Assembly (NCBI RefSeq): GCF_001658025.2
Contig: NZ_CP014007.2
Coordinates: 3,596,001 to 3,660,000, forward strand
Length of the DNA stretch: 64,000 bases
From: Kosakonia oryzae
Lineage (GTDB): Bacteria > Pseudomonadota > Gammaproteobacteria > Enterobacterales > Enterobacteriaceae
Direction: 5' to 3'
The position numbers were made by a program, and so were the translations under genes. The stretch's first letter is position 1; each line of letters begins with the position of its first letter. The notes below the pieces were generated by a model, which saw only the letters and a program-made list of their open reading frames with translations, made no database searches and was not told where the DNA came from. Of the stretch, positions 61,123-64,000 are shown one piece after another.

Positions 61123-62163
61123 TTACTGCTGTTTTAACTGATTACGACGATATTCGCCCTGACGTTCCAGCATCCAGCCGGGATATTCGCGCGGCAGCGC
61201 GCTTACGGCGTCAAGCTGTTGCAGCTCATCGGCACTTAAACGAATCGCGGTGGCGGCAAGGTTGTCATCCAGTTGTTCCTGCCGTTTAGCGCCAATGATC
61301 ACGCTACTGACGACCGGCTGATGCAACAGCCAGGCCAGCGCGATTTGCGCTACCGAAACGCCTTTACTGTCGGCAATGGTGCGCATCACATCCACACAGT
61401 CAAAGGCGCGATCTTTATTCACCGGCGGGAAATCAAACTCCAGCCGACGACCGCCCGCTTCCCCATTGCCATCGCGATCGTATTTACCGCTCAGCAAGCC
61501 TCCGGCCAGTGGGCTCCAGACCATCAACCCGACGCCTTCGCTCTGCATCATCGGCACCAGCTCGCGTTCCAGATCGCGACCGGCAATGGTGTAGTAGGCC
61601 TGCAACGAGGCAAAACGCGCCAGCCCAAGCCGTTCAGAGATCCCCAGCGCCTTGGTAATCTGCCACGCCGCCCAGTTAGAGACGCCGATATAGCGCACAT
61701 GCCCATGCTGCACCAGATTATCCAGTGCGTAGAGCGTCTCTTCGATCGGCGTCGCCGGATCAAAACCGTGCAGTTGATAAAGATCAATATGATCGAGCTG
61801 CAAGCGGCGCAGGCTCTCTTTCACGCTGTTGATAATGTGATAGCGCGAACTGCCGCGCGAGTTCACCCCGGCGGTACCGGTTTCACCAAACACTTTGGTG
61901 GCGACAACCACGTTTTCACGCGGGACTTTCAGGTTCTTCAGCGCCTGGCCGGTGATCTCTTCCGAGCGCCCTTCTGAGTAAACATTGGCGGTATCGATAA
62001 AGTTAATGCCCGCATCAAGCGCGCGGCCAATCAACTGCTCCGCCTGCGCCTGCTGTAGCTGGCCAATTTTGCCCCACATTCCGCCTTCGCCGCCGAAGGT
62101 CATGGTGCCGAGGCATAACTCAGAAACAAACAGTCCGGTATTACCCAATTTTTGATAGCGCAT
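61123..62163 (-). CDS. Aldo/keto reductase
   Basis: This 346-residue NAD(P)H-dependent oxidoreductase has the AKR tetrad: Asp in FIDTAN, Tyr in VYSEGRSEE, Lys in VVVATKVFG, and His in YQLHGFDP. The C-terminal cofactor loop VIIGAKRQEQLDDNL is present. The substrate is unknown. No neighbour suggests a pathway. Confidence 0.92.
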   Translation of the reverse strand: MRYQKLGNTGLFVSELCLGTMTFGGEGGMWGKIGQLQQAQAEQLIGRALDAGINFIDTANVYSEGRSEEITGQALKNLKVPRENVVVATKVFGETGTAGVNSRGSSRYHIINSVKESLRRLQLDHIDLYQLHGFDPATPIEETLYALDNLVQHGHVRYIGVSNWAAWQITKALGISERLGLARFASLQAYYTIAGRDLERELVPMMQSEGVGLMVWSPLAGGLLSGKYDRDGNGEAGGRRLEFDFPPVNKDRAFDCVDVMRTIADSKGVSVAQIALAWLLHQPVVSSVIIGAKRQEQLDDNLAATAIRLSADELQQLDAVSALPREYPGWMLERQGEYRRNQLKQQ

Positions 62164-62263
62164 GATGGCGTCTCCTCATCGGTTTAGTTGACGCAACAGT
62201 TATACGAAATCTTTTGGCAGGAGGAATGTGAGGATCCTGCCTGTTTCTTGCCCAATTCTCTGA

Positions 62264-63787
62264 TTATCCGCGCGGCGCATCACCAAAGACTTTGTAATCA
62301 GGCAGTTGCACATTTTGATACGGTTCCCAACCGCCGCCGAGCGCCTTGTAGAGTGCCACGAGGTCAAGGCTACTCTGCACGCGCGCCTCCTCACGCTGCT
62401 GGCTAGCCTGCGCCAGCTGACGTTGCGCATCCAGCACGTCAATAAAGCTGGCGATCCCTTTGCGGTAGCTGTCGCTGGCAAGGTCAAAAGCGCTTTGCAG
62501 AGCGTTGATTGTTTTATCCAGCCCCGCTTCCCGCTGCTGATCGGCGCGATAGCTGACCAGCGCATTTTCCACATCGCCTAATGCGCTTAGTACCGTCTGG
62601 CGATAATTGAGCACCGCCGCGCCCTGCTGCGCGCGTGCCAGCTTAACGCTCGACACCAGCCGTCCGCCCTGGAAGATCGGAATCGAAATCTGCGGGCCAA
62701 AGCTGTAGAAGTGGCTGCTCCAGTCGGTCAGCCAGTTGGTTTCACTGTTGCGCAGGCCAAACTGGCCGCTCAGCGACAAACTCGGGAATAGCTCGGCAAC
62801 CGAAACGCCAATCTGTGCCGTAGCGGCATGCAGGCTGGCCTCGGCTTCGCGCACGTCCGGGCGACGACGCGCCAGCGTCGAAGGAATACCGGTCGGCACA
62901 ATTTCCGGCAATGCCGGAAGCGGCTGCGCGTTACGCAGTTCGCTATCCAGTGCGCCCGGCGGTTTACCCAGCAGGATTGCCAGCGCATTCATCGCCTGGC
63001 GCTCCTGCGCCTGGTACTGCGGCAGTTGCGCCTCAAGATTACCGACCTGCGCACGGGCATTTTCTACATCCATCTGCGGCGATAACCCGCCTTTCTGGCG
63101 ATTCTCCGTCAGAGTAAAAGTCTGTTGCGCACTGTCGATTTGCGTATTCAGCGTGGCGATAATGCCCTGCGCGCCGCGCAGTTGCAGCCAGGCGCGCGCC
63201 ACTTCCGCTTCCAGCGACACCAAAGCATCATTACGTTGTTCTATTGTCTGCTGTTGCTGCGCGGAGGCGGCTTCTACCTGACGGCGCACTTTACCCCACA
63301 AGTCCAATTCCCACTGCGCATCAAAGCTGCCCTGGTAGAGATTCACCGGCTGGGTTAACGCGCCCAGCGCACCGCTGATGGCCGGATCGGCATTATCCAG
63401 TTGCCCATAAACATCATGAGATTTCAGCTCACCTTCAAGGCCAAGCTGCTGACGCGTGGCTTTCAGCGAACCGTTGACCGACGGCAGAAACGCGCCGCCA
63501 GCCTGATTGATTTGCTCGCGCGCGCCAGCAATTCGCAGCACGGTTTGTTGCAGCGACAGGTTACCGGCAATCGCCCGTTCAATCAGGCTGTTGAGCTGCG
63601 GCGACTGAAACGTGGTCCACCAGCGCGGGTTAAGCGCCTGCATGGAAACCTGCGACTTCACCGCACGGTCTCCCGGATCGTTCCAGCGCGCAGGCGTTTG
63701 CGGTTGCGGCGGCCGGTAATCCGGCCCCACGGCACAGCCTGCCAGCCACAGCGATAACAGGGTTACGGGAAAACGACGCCACCTCAT
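62264..63787 (-). CDS. NodT-family outer-membrane efflux lipoprotein
   Basis: This 507-residue protein has a lipoprotein signal (LLSLWLAGCAVGPDYRPP), then two OEP repeats with long helices and PDVREAEASLHAATAQIGV, typical of NodT/OprM channels. It would pair with the DHA2-type pump directly upstream to form a tripartite drug exporter; an adaptor should lie beyond the window edge. Confidence 0.94.
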   Translation of the reverse strand: MRWRRFPVTLLSLWLAGCAVGPDYRPPQPQTPARWNDPGDRAVKSQVSMQALNPRWWTTFQSPQLNSLIERAIAGNLSLQQTVLRIAGAREQINQAGGAFLPSVNGSLKATRQQLGLEGELKSHDVYGQLDNADPAISGALGALTQPVNLYQGSFDAQWELDLWGKVRRQVEAASAQQQQTIEQRNDALVSLEAEVARAWLQLRGAQGIIATLNTQIDSAQQTFTLTENRQKGGLSPQMDVENARAQVGNLEAQLPQYQAQERQAMNALAILLGKPPGALDSELRNAQPLPALPEIVPTGIPSTLARRRPDVREAEASLHAATAQIGVSVAELFPSLSLSGQFGLRNSETNWLTDWSSHFYSFGPQISIPIFQGGRLVSSVKLARAQQGAAVLNYRQTVLSALGDVENALVSYRADQQREAGLDKTINALQSAFDLASDSYRKGIASFIDVLDAQRQLAQASQQREEARVQSSLDLVALYKALGGGWEPYQNVQLPDYKVFGDAPRG

Positions 63788-63788
63788 A

Positions 63789-64000
63789 TTAATGTGCTCC
63801 TGCGCTGCCTTCGCTTTTGATCGGCGAAAGCAATAGACAAAATGGAATCAGTAACAGCGCGACCACGCTCAAAATTGTAAAAACATCGATGTACGCCAGG
63901 AAACGCGACTGGGCGACCATCGCTTTGTACATCTGTCCGCTGGCGCTGGAAAGCGGATCGCCCAACAGACTGGTGAAATTGCGAATCGCCTCGGCAGTCT
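63789..64000 (-). CDS. DHA2-type MFS efflux pump, C-terminal part
   Basis: The frame enters from the right edge and ends at TAA at 63789-63791, one base before the NodT gene start. The 70 visible residues include MVAQSRFLAYIDVFTILSVV and LLLIPFCLLLSPI, the last membrane helix of an EmrB/FarB-type pump. Confidence 0.8.
   Translation of the reverse strand, partial: TAEAIRNFTSLLGDPLSSASGQMYKAMVAQSRFLAYIDVFTILSVVALLLIPFCLLLSPIKSEGSAGAH

Overview
This window is chromosomal DNA from an enteric gammaproteobacterium of the Enterobacter/Kosakonia/Klebsiella kind. From about 32 kb to 57 kb it keeps the gene order seen beside E. coli ldtB-ybiT-ybiU-ybiV-ybiW-ybiY-fsaA-moeB-moeA-iaaA-gsiABCD-rimO, with proteins that align almost residue for residue with E. 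coli. Enteric REP/BIME-type palindromes lie between many of these genes. I cannot name the species from sequence alone.

The left half (0.3-31.8 kb) is a surface and biofilm region. pgaABCD (poly-beta-1,6-GlcNAc export) runs leftward. Upstream of it, also leftward, are an unusual three-part protein (MurF-like ligase, degenerate penicillin-binding-protein-like domain, CapA-like domain) and a secreted alpha/beta hydrolase. Divergent from these is a rightward run: an alpha/alpha-toroid-like protein, LapG-type protease, LapD-type c-di-GMP receptor, a 113-residue unknown, a 3,573-residue LapA-type surface protein, then TolC-, ABC- and HlyD-type type I secretion genes. The central 2,800 residues of the giant protein are an almost perfect Asp-X dipeptide repeat (X = Ala or Ser), a very unusual build for this adhesin class. 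The toroid gene lies 9 bp before lapG, which physically ties the ligase/CapA module to the Lap module.

The middle (32-48.6 kb) holds rimO, the glutathione importer gsiABCD with iaaA, moeA-moeB, the aldolase fsaA, the glycyl radical enzyme pair ybiY-ybiW, the phosphatase ybiV and ybiU. Three near-identical 16-bp palindromes precede fsaA/ybiYW, ybiV and ybiU, so these genes probably form one regulon.

The right part holds an inserted LacI regulator / MFS transporter / GH31 glycosidase unit; about 1 kb of non-coding DNA with five 133-bp tandem repeats; ybiT and ldtB; a beta-glucoside operon (GH1 enzyme, orphan EIIC, GntR regulator) with twin operators; an aldo/keto reductase; and the start of a tripartite efflux locus (NodT-type outer-membrane lipoprotein and the end of a DHA2-type pump), cut by the window edge.

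The strongest candidates for undescribed biology are the Asp-X giant adhesin with its coupled ligase/CapA module, the repeated Rcs-like motif array in front of it, and the shared operator of the radical-enzyme regulon.
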